Positions 24,367 to 37,276 of a DNA stretch of 64,000 nucleotides are shown piece after piece. The stretch is taken from positions 24,282,143 through 24,346,142 of the forward strand of contig CM041531.1 in assembly GCA_023238725.1 (NCBI GenBank). Direction: 5' to 3'. The notes below the pieces were generated by a model. It was not told the origin of the DNA and made no database searches. It worked only from the letters and a program-made list of their open reading frames with translations. The DNA comes from Scortum barcoo. Its lineage: Eukaryota; Chordata; Actinopteri; Centrarchiformes; Terapontidae. The number at the start of each line of letters is the position of its first letter. The first letter of the stretch is position 1. The position numbers were made by a program, and so were the translations under genes.

Positions 24367-26137
24367 AGACAGAGAAATACAGTCATCGGCAGTAATAACA
24401 ACGGCGTTAACATTTGTGATTAACACAAGGAAAATCAATAATTGTGCGGGAATGTACTGGTACCCGGTTAGGGAGATTCTTGTTGATCCTCCTCTCCTGA
24501 GACACCCACAGCACATCACCTCTGAGTGGTCTCTTCTCCAAGGGATGTATAAATGTTTGTGTGTATCAGCACTGTGTGTGTGAAATATTATACTTTAGTG
24601 TATGCTTTTGTGCCGGTCCTTCATTGTGTTTATGGCTATTAGTGTCTCGTGTGCGTCTCCAAATGTCCTGCAGGTTTATGTGTACATACTTTGTGTTTCT
24701 TGGCGGTTGAATGTAATCAAGTACATTTACTCTGTTCTGTGCTTAATTACAGTTTTTAGTTAGTAGTGTGTTATGTGAGTATTTTCATTTTCTGCTGTTG
24801 GCTCCGTCATGTTGCACTTTTTACACAGTGTATTTATTTTGCAGCTATAGTTATTACTTAAAGTTTTTACATATAAATATGTGATCAACACATTAAATAT
24901 GATGTATTTTGTGGATTAAACTACACAAACAGTGTATAAAGTATTAAATTAGCTCCCCCTTGACCACTTTAAAAAACTGCTTGCATTTTGAATTATATTC
25001 CAGTAATATAAAGATGATAAACACCACACCCTGAGCTGAAATGAGTAAAAAAAAAAGTCCATGTTCCTGCTAATACTTATGCACTTTTACTCAAGTGAAA
25101 TGTTCAAAGCAGGATTTATGTGTCATGGAGTATTTTTATACCACAGTATTACTCCATTTACTTCAGTAAACGATGGAGGTACTTCTCCCACCACTTGTCA
25201 CATGTTTGTGTGTTTTTCTTTCTGTGATGTAAGACTGCTGGTAAACAGTTGAGACATTTCGAGCACAGACACCTGGTATGCCTCAGGCAGATTAAATGTA
25301 TTTATTAAATGAACTCCACTGACAATGACTCATAAGTTAGTTAGGAAGCTCCTGGGCTGTCAGGAGCTGGCAAAAGTGGACATGAAAAAGAAAGCAAGAA
25401 GTTGTTACTCATATTAAAAGTACGTGATCCAGTATGCATGTGGTTTGATGGAGCATTAATGATGGTGGCACAAGCCACAGCCAATATTTCCTATACAGGT
25501 GTTTTAGAGAGAAGGTCAATATATTAAAAACAGACATTGATTAAAAAAAAAATCACCTTTTTGAAGTTTTTCAAGTAAAAATGATACTTGTGACTTGTTT
25601 AATGTATTTCATAAACTGTGGGCTGTGGTGTGCAGTGGTGTGGCACATCATGAGGAGAGTCAGGTTGTGTGATCACACTGAAAATGTGCAGACAACAACA
25701 CAAAAAAGGAACTGTAAAGGGCTTGAACGTCTCCTCCATGGTTCTTTAAATTACACCCTCATCAACATCACCGTTAGAAAACAGCCTCTCTCTGTCTGTA
25801 TACAGTGACATGTCACATAATATGTGTATTTGTATCCTAAAGAGAAATTGCCAATTCATTTAACACAGTGTCACCCCATCAGCCTGTTTTTACTAACTCA
25901 CTGAAACATTTAGTCTGCCTTGTAAATGAGCGCTGGTTTCATCGGTTACTAGAAATGTTTGGAGCTACGAATTCTAAAAACGGGAGGAAACACGTCAGTA
26001 ACTTCTGTTGTTCAGCAGTTTAATCTTACACCAAATCGTCTAACTCATCTTGAGAGGCATTGAGTGAAAGCCAGTCAAAACCAGATTTGCACTGTGAATA
26101 AGTCTTTGGGCATTTCTCCACATTTGATTTCTTTCTT

Positions 26138-26193
26138 TGTGTGTGTGTGTGTGTGTATGTGTGTGGGTGTAGAGCCTGAGCAGAGCTGCTAAT

Positions 26194-26230
<37 letters not shown>
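26138..26230. repeat. paired GT and CA microsatellites
   Basis: A GT run (about 26138-26163) is followed after about 30 nt by a long CA run (about 26194-26230). Opposite dinucleotide runs this close could form a stem with a roughly 30-nt loop. They generate several spurious open frames. Confidence 0.85.
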
Positions 26231-26231
<1 letters not shown>

Positions 26232-28039
26232 CACTGTCTATAATAAACTGTGGTTTATGGTGTTTGGACCCTTTCTCTGGTGCAGTGTGACCTAGCGACC
26301 TGTGTGTGTGTATATGTGTTACTGTCAGCACTCTGTGACTGTTGAATTCTTGTACAACAGAGGCCCAGGTAGCTCTGTGGGCCGAATACTGCATTCTTTA
26401 CTGTCGCAGTGTTCTTCTTCTTCTCCTTCTTCTTTGTCTTCTTCGTCTCCTCCTCTGTGTCTCTGTGCACTTTGTAGCAGTTTATTGAAGAGAACAGTTT
26501 GTTTCAGCCGACACATCAGTACGATGCTGCAGGAAGTGGTAACATCAGTTGCTATCATTTTCCCTCAGGAAATGACACACTAGCCTGCCCAACCTCGCCT
26601 CCACACACACACACACACACAGAGTAAGTGACATATTTATGAGCCAGATATACCCATTAACATACATAAAACTGCACACACAGCATGTCTCCAGTCTCCA
26701 CTTCTCTATAACACTCAATTCAAAACTGCACAAAGCCTGAATATGTGACATACAATGTTTAATATGTGTGTTTCTCTACAGCAACCATGTTATACATTAC
26801 TACATCAAAAAAAAGAGTCAGCTTTTATTGTTAGCTTGGTTTTCATTCCCACCCCCTTGTCAAATTATGTGGATTCTAATACTATTGTCTGTTTAACCAG
26901 AGTTTATGGCAGTAGAGACAGCACTATTTCACACTGTCAGAGACACACATACAAAGACAGGGTAAACACACACACAGTCGTTAACATATATGCAAACAGA
27001 GCGGGATCACTTTATCGGACTTCCACTGGACTCTTCAGAGAGCTTAACCACAATTAGCTCATGTTATCGCATTTTCTTGAAAGAAATGCAGCAAATGTAA
27101 AAGTATCTGTTCAAATGAGGGTGAAAAAGGATAAATCAAATGAGCACATCACTTATCTTTAGAGTGGTTAGTGGTTAGAGTGACCAGAGTATACCGCATG
27201 TCAGCATTTTCATCTACTGGAAGATTATCATCATTGTATCATCATCATCATAACCTTATATTTGTGAGAGATTAAGCTTCAGTGCGGCTGAAGAAATAAG
27301 TACAGAGATAAGAGACACAACAAATACAGCCAGCTGCACACAAGCATCAGGGAAAAGGGTCAAATGGTAAATATTTAAATTCATCCAACAGAATGAGGTG
27401 TCCATGCTTCACATACTTCTTTATAACTAGCATGATGTGAATTGTGACCATCAATAGAAACTGCAGGTCACCTGATTTTTCATCAGGGTGTCATTCTTAG
27501 CCCTTGATAATAACAATATGTCAAAATTATGTAAAATCTTTTTTTTTTTTTTAAAGCTTCCAAATATGCAATAATGACTACGAGTGGGATGCTTAACTGA
27601 CTGTAAATGTGTATGTTGTGTTAGGGCAGGTTTTCTGGTAAGATCCCTTGACCCAGTTCTCCCTCACACAAATTAGTTTCACGTGTCTGAGCGCTGAGCA
27701 GGTGTGTCAATACACGTTTTGACAAGCATCTGAAAGGTTAGTGGGTGTATGATCTAAAGTAAGTATTGCAGGTTCTGATGCGTCGGAATTGTTTCCACTG
27801 CAAGAAGAAGCCATGACTAATGTTTTTATAGCAAACTGCATATTTGTATCACTTTTTTAATATTTGAAAACGACTAAAATGGAGAAGCTACTATAATGAA
27901 GGAAATTAGACAATTGGACCTGATTCATATTCAACTGATAACCACATACCAAAAGAAAAAGGAAAAACAAAGTGTATGTATTGGAAGAATCTGCAGTAGC
28001 TATGTTTCTCCACTTATTTGCCTCCATGATGAGGTCCCT

Positions 28040-28130
28040 ACTTAATATAAGGACAGAGGGTGTCACAACCGATGTTTGTGATTTTGGGCTTTAAATAAAT
28101 AAATTTGATTTGATTTTGATTTTGATTTTA
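28040..28130 (+). mobile_element. 3' end of a truncated LINE
   Basis: The sequence GTTTGTGATTTTGGGCTTTA followed by AATAAATAAATTTGATTTGATTTTGATTT resembles the 3' tail of a fish LINE ending in short GATTTT-type units. Only about 90 bp remain, so the family assignment is weak. Confidence 0.45.
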
Positions 28131-28942
28131 ATCTTGGTCTTGGATGGCTACGATCGTGATCGATCCTGTCACCAGACTCGACCAAGTTTATCCCCAACAG
28201 ATCAGTCACACACAGTCAGTCCTGCAGCAGTGCAGCTTCACCACAAAACACTAGCACCATCAGAGAGGAAGCAACGTAGAGTAGGTTTCACTGCCACATG
28301 GTTAGCTGGAAATTGGTCATGCATCAGCTCACACGCCTGACCTCGGTTACAACTGCTTCTCCTTTACAAAAACATGCAGCTAAAATCTGAGAGCTCACAT
28401 GCGTTCTCATCAAACTCCAACAGGTGGAAATCAGACACCTCACATGGAGAGCTACTGAGTTTCTTTGCTGAAGATGTTGTGCTATTATTATGAAATGTCC
28501 CTTTATCTCTGACAGTTGTAACATGCGTGTGCAGTTTTTACTCAGCTACACATTGTGGTAAATGTGTGCAACACCCCAGCAAATATGAGGGGCATGACTG
28601 TGGAAGACAAACAACACAAAGACACAACTGACAAAATCATGTAAGCCAAGATGCACTCTAACATCATCACATTGTCACAGTCAGTTTAACAGATGATTTT
28701 GTTTTAACAGATCAAGTTTAAGACATTTTACTGCATTAAGCAATTTAATAGACTGGAAAAAAAGTTTTCATAGACTAATCTTGGCCACAAACTGAGATAA
28801 TTTTAGCAATTTACTCACGGAGCCACAGTCATTAAATCAACACAGCTCACAGAGAGACAGAGGACCCATTTTATACTGGGCTTCTTATTGCAAGTAAAAA
28901 AAGCTCATATTGGTATTGTGACATAAAGTAAGTATGTATGAC

Positions 28943-28956
28943 TTTATTACTTTATT
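28943..28956 (-). terminator. tandem poly(A) signals for kifbp
   Basis: Two TTTATT hexamers (28943-28948 and 28951-28956) read AATAAA on the minus strand, about 0.9 kb downstream of the kifbp stop codon. They are the best candidates for its 3' end. The sequence between 28957 and 29854 has no coding features and is the presumed 3' UTR. Confidence 0.45.
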
Positions 28957-29854
28957 ATTACATACAGTATCTACAGTACATAAGACAGGATGACACTGTT
29001 ATCGACAGGGAGAAAGTATGCAGATTGAACTGGATGAAGCCGGCCTCATGCAGGTTACGAGGTCTAATGAACCAACTTCAACGTGGTCTAGTCCACCAAA
29101 TCACTTAGACGCTTGTTTCTGATGGTTAAGATGCCTCTGGCTACCTATTGTTATTACCATGGTTTAAGCAACCACCAGACACATAAAGCAGCTGGATAAA
29201 CAGAGTTTAGTGTGCTGAAATGCTTTACAGAAAATAAAGCCACATTAAATGAAAACCAATATGATTGATTGACAACAGAAAACAAACAAGAATAAAGCTA
29301 GAGTCACCTCAACAGTAGAACACAATACAATAAAAATCTGTTATTTACATATCCGCCATAAAAATGTTACGTTTCAGCAATAACCCCACAACGATTTCTT
29401 CACATCAACTCTGGTTGGGTAGTAAGAATCCATGAATCGACCGAAAGACACAAGGAGGTGTATTTATGTTCAGTTCAAAGAGCTGAAAACATAAAGATAT
29501 AATTAACCTCTTCAATTATTTCTTAGTGCCATGAGAAAGACATTTTCAAACTGATTTTCAATAGAGTATATTTTGTGTCCTCTCTGAATTCAAAAGCAAA
29601 CTGACAACACACTCAGAGCTCATATGTACAGCGTGTGATGTGTTCAAAGGTTCTTGTGAAAGCAGCATGCAAACTCCACAAAAAAAGGCCACGACCAATA
29701 TAAATAAGCAAGAATGTCAGTCAATCTGCCTTTCATTGTGGGAGTGTCCCTTGAATGTAATGTGGTAAATTTAGCTGTAGCCTGACTTGCTCATTTAGAT
29801 GGATTTAAGACTATTAATCAAAGAAACAAGTCAGTCAGTGAATAGTGGCGTCCT

Positions 29855-31698
29855 TCAGTTGTTGTTGGAAGCCATCCTTGCTTTGAGGCGGTTGATTTTG
29901 AGAGGGAGCAAGCCAACCATCTCCTTACTCAACTCCAGCTCCGTCTCCACGGCGGCTGCTGCCTCAGGGTGGGTCTCGCAGTATTGCGCCACATATCTAG
30001 ATGGGTGGAGAAAGAAAGTGACGGTCAACACATTATGTCGATTTAAATAGGCAGCTGGGAGCATGTAGACTGTAGAGCACACCCCTTATTCTATTAATCT
30101 TTCAACAAAATCTTCTCTATTCCACCAAATGCATCCGTCTTTCACTCCGTTGTCCCTATGTTTCTATGTTAACATCAATCTATTACTGCCATACTACAGG
30201 GTACTCCTGTTGAGAGCTCGTCTATCAATATGCAACTCAAAAAGTGTTGGGATGCATCACTTAAAACGAACAACTACATATATCTTCATACTTGTAGTTT
30301 TCCAGAGCCTTGTTGAGGTTTTCCAGCTGAACCGAGGGTGAAGAGCTGAACAGCCGGCTGTGGAGTCGGGCCACTCTGAAGCGGGCCACCAGAGCCGGTC
30401 TGAGCACCTCCTCTTCCAGGTGCTCAGGATGCTTCCCCTCCGGTGAACACAGGGAGTCCAGGAACATCTGGAAGTATCTAGGTAGGGGAAAAAAAAGGTT
30501 TTTAAATTTTAAAATTCTATCAGTGGAGATACACAGACACCACAGGTCATACAAACACTCAAATACTTGAACACTCACTTGGCAGAGGCCGAGCAGAGAT
30601 GGTTGAATTTCTTAATGGTGTGGTTGTCTAGAGACTGCGTATCTGCTTGTCTGTTGGCCAACGTCAGCTTCAGGTCCATCATTTCATTGTAGATCTCCGC
30701 CAACTCAAACATCAACTGCCTGCGGATCATTAGGTAGTACTGGGAGTTCAAGTCTGTGGAGAAACAGAAAGAGTCAAAGAAGTAATATCATTTAATTTCT
30801 GATGTACTCGATCTTGTGAAAATATCAGAGACAAATGTTTACTAAAAAAAAAACAAAACAAAAAACACCCTGCAACTCAACAACAAATTAGAGCAGTACC
30901 CATGCATATAGGCTCGAGCATGTCAACTCGTCGTTTGTGCATTTTACAGCGTCGCTCCAGGTCCTCTTCAAAGAAAGCCAAGGCCCTGAACAGAGCGCTG
31001 TGATCCTGCAAGATCTCTATGTGGTCCGTCACATAGCCGTCCATCTGAAAGTACTCCTTGGCCTGCGAGAGGGAGTGAAAGGATGGAGTTTTCCATGTTT
31101 AACAGCTGAAACTAAAACATTGTGGGCTGAACAATTAGGGCAAACATCACGTTCATGATATCCTGGTGTACATTCGTTTGTTGAGGTGAATATTTAAGAT
31201 GATAATATCGGCAGTAAAGTGCAGCTGAAAAAATCTGCAGCAATCTGCTTGATACGTTCGTTGGCGTGACAAGTCAAGTCAAATTTATTTGCATGATAAC
31301 AAACTGCAACATCTAAATAGGATTCAAAGCCCATAAACTGCACTGAAAGGTGAACCTAAATGCCATGGATCAAAAGCATCTGTCTTTATTATGGCCTGCT
31401 TTTTTATTCACTTTTTAAAAATTAATTTTAATAGTCACTTCTGCTGGAATGGTAACCTAAATATAAATAACCTAAAAACTTACCTACATGGAATTATAAA
31501 ACTTGGCTCCACTGTGTGTGTGTGTGTGTGTGTGAGTGAGAGAGAGAGTGTGTATTATTCATGTTTGGCGACATAGATCTGTTTACACGGTCACAAAGTT
31601 CCCATAACATGAATCGTTAGGGTTTGGATAGGGGATGAATGTTAGTCAATGTAATCACCTCTGAAGTGATGGAAACATAGCTCTGTGTGTCTGTGTGT

Positions 31699-31740
<42 letters not shown>

Positions 31741-34700
31741 CTTGCATACCTGTGTAACATAATTCTGTCCCACCAAAAACACAGCTCTGGCCTCAGTAAA
31801 GTCCAGTGGGAACAAACAGCTCACCTGGAAAACAGAAAGCACAGTTTCACCTCATCTACTACAATGGCGCCCTCTGATGACACAGAAATGTTAAAATGTA
31901 GTTACTGTCATTTGTTCACAGTTAAGCTTTTGATATACAGAATGACAGAATGATACTTTCACATCAAAATCTTGTATTACTTCGACAAAAAAAACAGCAA
32001 ATGTTACAACGTGTTATTGATAAAGGGAAGCACTTCTGGTGATTTTTTATGAGAAATAGCAGTACAAAATGATTAGTAACACTTATAATAACAATCAACA
32101 CTGATAGCACTAGCATTAGTAGAAGACTTATATAAACCTTCTCTTCCAGGCTAGCGATGGAGTCAAAGGTGTCTTCAGAGCCAAACAGCAGAGCACTCTT
32201 CCTGCCCTTCTCTTCCTCCTCCTCCTCACGTCTTCTCGCTCTCTTCAGTTCTTCTTGGCGATCAGTGTCCAACTCTCCAATGTTGTCCTGGTCACAAACA
32301 CACGAGAAGAACATTTTAAAAAGACACACACAGCGCAGTGATGTAGGTCTAAGTGAGCTCAGATACAAACAATCGTGTGGACATCTACTAAGGTGAACAC
32401 TATATAAACAAAAATGCACATCAAGGTCAGGCCATAACAAAAACAGGAGTGTAAAATGATTTAATTCAAGTATCATCTTTGCTGCTACAATTTTAGTTTT
32501 AATCTCCTTTTTGTTGTGGGTTTTCTGCTGATAAACTTTCGTGGTTCACGGGGGTGGCACTCTTTCCTTTAGCCACAGAGGGATTCACTGTTCATATGAG
32601 AGGCGTGGATTGGAGTCTCATGACTGGTGCTTGACTATAAAGATGTTATGAACACCCGCAACCACATAAAAGTGCCCATAGACACAGACACACACAGACA
32701 CACACTGACACATACTACCTCTAGCAGCTTCTTAGCATCCTGCAGGAGGTTGAGACAATATTTGATCCAACATCTTGCGATCTCTGCTCTCTTCTGTCTG
32801 AGCTGCTCCCTGCGCTCGCTCTCCGTCTCACCTTGCTCACACATAGGAAGGGAAAGATGTTAAGATAGGAAGGGAGGGAATTACTGACTCACTGTAGTTA
32901 AATAGAGCTACAGAAAACAAATGAAATAAGCACATCTGGGAACAATTTAGACAGATACTTACTCTCCTGTGCTGCGGCCTCAGAAGGAACCTCTCCTGCC
33001 AAACCGGATATGACAGTGGCCGCCGAGAGGCAGTGTCTGCCTTCCATGTATCGGCCCTGGATAACGCACACACAAACCTCTCATTAAAGAAAACAAACTA
33101 CTTGTATACTAAATTACAACATAAAAGGGTGTATAAAAGCAACGCAAAGCAGATGCAAAATTCTTTAAACCCGTGAAGTTTTAAATCAGTAGTTTTTAAT
33201 CAATTTCAGTCAATCTGTGCCCCACCTTAGTGATGTAATACTGTGATAGTGTGGCAGCGTTCAGAGCCCACTCCATTGGACTGAACTGGTTTAACTGTAA
33301 CTGTCTCTGCAGGGTGCTGTGGCAGTAGGTGGCAGCACGCTCAGTCTGACCTGGGAGACAAAAACACTGTCGTTATTGCCATCATCAAATAAAACAATAC
33401 GTTACCATAAAGACACTCGGCTTCATTACACTCACATAAATAACATATGAATCCAATTCAGATGCAGATTTCTTAAATGCCTCACATTTTGATGGATATG
33501 ATGTAACTTCAAAAAGGCTCCTTATTAGATAGAAGTGGATGCTAATGATAAAATATTAGCATACATTTTTATCTAATAAGAAGCCTTGGTTTATAAACTC
33601 TCTATATCTTAATATGCTGTTCCATGATCCGACTCACCAAGGTTTTTATAGACTTGGGCAAGGTAGTACATGGTATGGGTGTAGGCCAACTCAAACCTGA
33701 GAAAGGAGAGTTTGAGAAAGAGTGGAAGGGACAGTAGGAAGTCTGTCATTGTACATTAATGTGTGGGGACACTTCTATGAGAGGACGCGGGACTTGACAA
33801 GTTACCTCTTGGTCCTCTCCTGATGTGTCAGCAGTTTCTCCTCAGTAGTAAAGTACTCCGTCATATCAGTGGGAGGACTCCCATCCTGAAAAACACGACC
33901 ACCACAGCTGCTGAGGACGAGGATTTGAACTCTGTCATTTTCAATTGTAGCCATGTCGGCTCCACAATCTTGCGTAGCTGCTGTTGCAAGATGCTTCTCA
34001 GTTCAATTTGTCATCTGAATGCTGGTGTCCACACAATAACAAACAACTCTGAATGCTTAATCTGAGAATAGGAATACATCTGAAGAGTAATTTAGCAGTG
34101 AGTAATTTACCCTTGAAAAAAAAATCAGAGGATGCAGAAAAATGCAATGTCAATGGCATGTGAATGACTCCTGACAGACAGGTAAATTGTGGTAATGTTA
34201 CACTCTGATGCTCAGGTAAAATCATGTAAGTATGCCAAACCTCAATTTACCACTCACCACGGTGTACCCTACCATGATCATGACACCCAGATGATGGAGG
34301 AGTTGTGGGACAACAAAGAAGCTAGACAATCAACCTGATATAGTGACCCCGGAGGCAAACGGTGACCCTCACGTGATGGCTTTGCAGTGATGGGTTTTAT
34401 TCTGCCGCAGCCTCTCCTGCCCCGTCCCTCATCAGCCAACGCAACCAGCAGCATCAAGCACACGATCACACAGGAAACAAACCTCACCTCCTTCATGTAA
34501 CGTTGGTAGATGGACTCTGCCGTCTCGAGGAACCCCTGAGCCGTCTCCGTCTCGTCCCGGCCTGCCCAAAGGATGCCCAGCTGGTTCTGATAACACAAAC
34601 AGACAATAACACATGAGCATGTGATCTGCATCATCTGATCTCCTACTACAGTTTGAAGATTCAGGCGAACAAGACTGTTTGCAAATCAGTATAATCAGCT

Positions 34701-35484
34701 GATGAGCTGTGATCCTTGCTTACAGTTTACAAATCATTAAAATAGTAACAGTATTTGTAAAAGGGTAGTGGTGGTACAAACAGCTTCAAAGGCCTAAAAT
34801 ACTCCCTTAAAGTCAAGGAAAGGTGTTACTGAGGGTTCATTTCTAATATGGGAGGGTTGAACAATGTTATGTTCAATTATATCCTCTCATATGAGCTATA
34901 TTTACACATATTAGCTGCAGACATGGCCTGGTTGTAGTCCACCTCTGTTGGAGTGACTTAACAGGCCTATTAAAAGGTTACTGAGGAACTGAGGTTATAA
35001 ATAAAAAACTTAGCATTACCCTGACATGGATAAACAGCGACACATTCTCTGACGACACCCTGCATGTCTCCAGGAGCTTCATGCAGTTCATCAGATGCTC
35101 CTGGCCGGCCGACAGCTCCTCCGTGTCGACGTGGTTGACGCCCAGGTAGTACTCCACGGCCCCGAGCTTGGCGGCCCGCAGCCCGGCCGGAGAGTCGCCA
35201 CTGACGCCCGGACCGAAGCCGTCCAACCGCTGCCCGTCCTCCGGAGGCCCGGCCGGCCGCTGCTCGCCGCTCTCCGAGCCGCCACCGCCGCCCTCCTCCT
35301 CTCCTTCGCCGGGCTCGAAACTCTTCAGCGAGCAGTATATCTCTCTGAGGAGCTCCCTGGCCTTGTATTTGGAGCGGAACGGGTCGTTTTCCGGGTCGTT
35401 TCGTGATCCTACATCAGTGAGGTTCTGGGCGCTGGTGAATTTGTCGCAGACGGCTCTCCACTCATCGCTGCCGAGGGACGCCAT
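29855..35484 (-). CDS. kifbp: KIF-binding protein (KIFBP / KIF1BP / KIAA1279)
   Basis: This cytoplasmic TPR-like protein binds kinesin motor domains and regulates axonal and mitochondrial transport; human loss causes Goldberg-Shprintzen syndrome. Thirteen coding exons: 35484-35020, 34586-34488, 33885-33806, 33696-33638, 33350-33226, 33056-32963, 32831-32719, 32287-32138, 31824-31750, 31062-30900, 30753-30579, 30477-30292, 29996-29855. They give 1926 nt, or 641 residues (human 621). Conserved blocks: LGVNHVDTEELSAGQEHL (exon 1), NQLGILWAGRDETETAQ, YYLAQVY, IARCWIKYCLNLLQDA, FQMDGYVTDHIE, DHSALFRALAFFEEDLERRC, FRVARLHSRL, and the C-terminal ELELSKEMVGLLP. Exon 1 has a Gly/Glu-rich stretch (about residues 57-75) that accounts for part of the extra length. 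All splice junctions are GT/AG with matching phase. The adjacent srgn supports the assignment. Confidence 0.95.
31262..31325. repeat. short dispersed repeat fragment in kifbp intron 9
   Basis: The phrase GACAAGTCAAGTCAAATTTA TTTGCAT is a common fish interspersed-repeat end. Only a few dozen bases are recognisable, and no element boundaries are visible. Confidence 0.3.
31687..31739. repeat. GT microsatellite in kifbp intron 9
   Basis: A long, nearly perfect GT run lies just 11 bp beyond the end of kifbp exon 9 (donor at 31749-31748). On the coding strand it is a CA run directly after the donor site. Another GT run lies in the same intron at about 31515-31535. Confidence 0.85.
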
Positions 35485-36414
35485 GTTGGCTTTCTTCTTT
35501 GTGGTTCAGCCGCGGCCGCGTCACTGCCACCTGCTGGAAACAGGCAGGATGTCACTGTGGAGACTGCTGTCCCCATAAAGGCAAACTCCTCTGTTATCTG
35601 CTCATCTGCTCACAAGACAGTTTTTAACTGTTATTCCCTTTTGTTTGCCACTTACGTTTTAGAGAAAGGGGCGGATGTGGAGGTTAACCCTATGAAAACA
35701 CTGACTTTATATACAGTCAATGTATGTCAAAGTCAAATATCATCTCATACAATGTTATTGTCACTTGTCTTTTAGAAGAGAGGAGGTGTTTGGGCACTAT
35801 GATGTAAACTGTCTCATGCAAAAGGTCAAACTAATTTTATTACCAGAATGATGGATAATTAATCTGTTCTTATTGCTCTTTAACATTTGAACTGTTTGCT
35901 GTTAACTGAATTTTTGTCACATCTAAACTTTTACTGGTAGTTTCTTATATTATTTTATCTTACTAATCTGAATATGCCATATTTCCAAAAATAACAAAAA
36001 TAGAACCGTCTTGGTGGGAAATGCTGAAATAAATGTTTCATATATTCACTCAGTTCTAAGCAATTGTAACACTTAAAAGCTGCACTGTACACATAAAACA
36101 TGAAACATGGAATAAATTCTGCCTTTAATTTCTAAATAATTTGCTTTGTACTTTCTAACTCGTTAGAAAGATGTGTTTCATGTTAACACAATCATTTAGG
36201 TGTTTTGAGTGTATATACAGAGTGGTGGCGTGCTTGACATTGCCATGGTGAAATATGTGACCTTGTAAAGGTTACCTGATCCCAAACAATGACCGTTGAT
36301 CGGGGCTTTAAGATAAACAAGAATTTAATTAGCTGTCAAGCTAAACTTCAACAAACAGAATCTTTAAAATAAAGCACTCACTCTCTGAACTGTGTTCAAG
36401 TTGGTTATAGCCAG
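35485..36414. other. kifbp promoter side and intergenic DNA up to the mpc1 3' UTR
   Basis: The region 35485-35580 has a CpG-rich patch (GCCGCGGCCGCGTC at about 35509-35522) directly upstream of the kifbp start codon and is the likely promoter. The rest to 36414 is AT-rich with no coding exon, RNA or recognisable transposon. Confidence 0.5.
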
Positions 36415-36420
36415 TTTATT
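36415..36420 (-). terminator. candidate poly(A) signal for mpc1
   Basis: TTTATT here reads AATAAA on the minus strand, about 860 nt past the mpc1 stop codon. No open exon lies in 36421-37276, which is therefore the presumed 3' UTR. Confidence 0.45.
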
Positions 36421-37276
36421 TAAACAAACCCAGAGAATCAAATCATTAATCAGGGGACAATAATGTGAATTATACAGTGACAATAAATTAATGTGAATGA
36501 CAAATGACAACAACACACAGCACGTTTGGTCTGCACCGACAGAAGCAGTTTGTCATGCCCAACTTATCCCAATTGCACAGTTTTGAATAATCATTATTCA
36601 TTATGCTGTGATAAACCCACAACAGACTGGATCATCACAAGCTCTGATTCATTGCACAGCCTAATATCTCACCCCAGTTTAGCTCTCTGTGTGTCCTGTG
36701 TTTAAGCAAAGGTTAATGAATGAAAGTCAATATGCTTAGCCAGTGCTCATCTACCATGGTGTGGACATATTTGCACAACCTGACCTCAGGCTAAGTTCTC
36801 TATGAAATATCATTAATATTTCAATTACAACGCAGGTATAAAAGTAATAAAAATATTAATGTTGATGACCTAAAATGAGATGATTGGTGAATAATGATTA
36901 ACATAGTTTTAAAGTGGCAACAATTGGTGGATCCAGTGCGCAAGGCATTTAACTGTCAGGCTGGTTCACAGAGCGTACTTTCACCCACATTATATTCTTG
37001 TGCGTCATGATGAATATTGCAAAAATCTACAATTGACTCACAGCAGTTGACCTTTGTTCTCAGAGACAAGCGTCTGCCTTTTTTTCTGCCAATGTGGTAA
37101 AAAGTGACTAAAACTTCATGGAGGATGATCGGCCCTGGTAGCATCAGGTTAAAAATGGTGTAAGTGCCATGGTTTCAATAATTAGATAAGATGTCTGGAT
37201 GTGTGGATTTTCATGTCCAGGTTCAGGTTTCTGTTGAAGCAGCACGGTGCTGTTCTGCATCTGCTCCTCTCTGCCA

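Larger units (their letters stand above)
23536..28942. other. intergenic region between kifbp and srgn
   Basis: The first part (23536-23900) is the upstream, probably promoter-bearing side of srgn, with a T-run at about 23730-23746. The rest is AT-rich with microsatellites and two clear inverted repeats (24154-24227 and 24332-24366). Microsatellites include GT/CA runs at 26138-26163, 26194-26230 and 26603-26620. A short LINE tail lies near 28056-28130. No protein-coding exon with family similarity and no structural RNA could be supported; open frames such as 26026-26394 are translated microsatellites. Confidence 0.5.

Noticed and set aside
26026..26394. Open frame of 122 codons on the minus strand
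   Set aside because: It is translated GT/CA microsatellite with Cys/Val and His/Thr runs and no family features.
35168..35578. Open frame of 136 codons on the plus strand
   Set aside because: Antisense shadow of the GC-rich first exon of kifbp.
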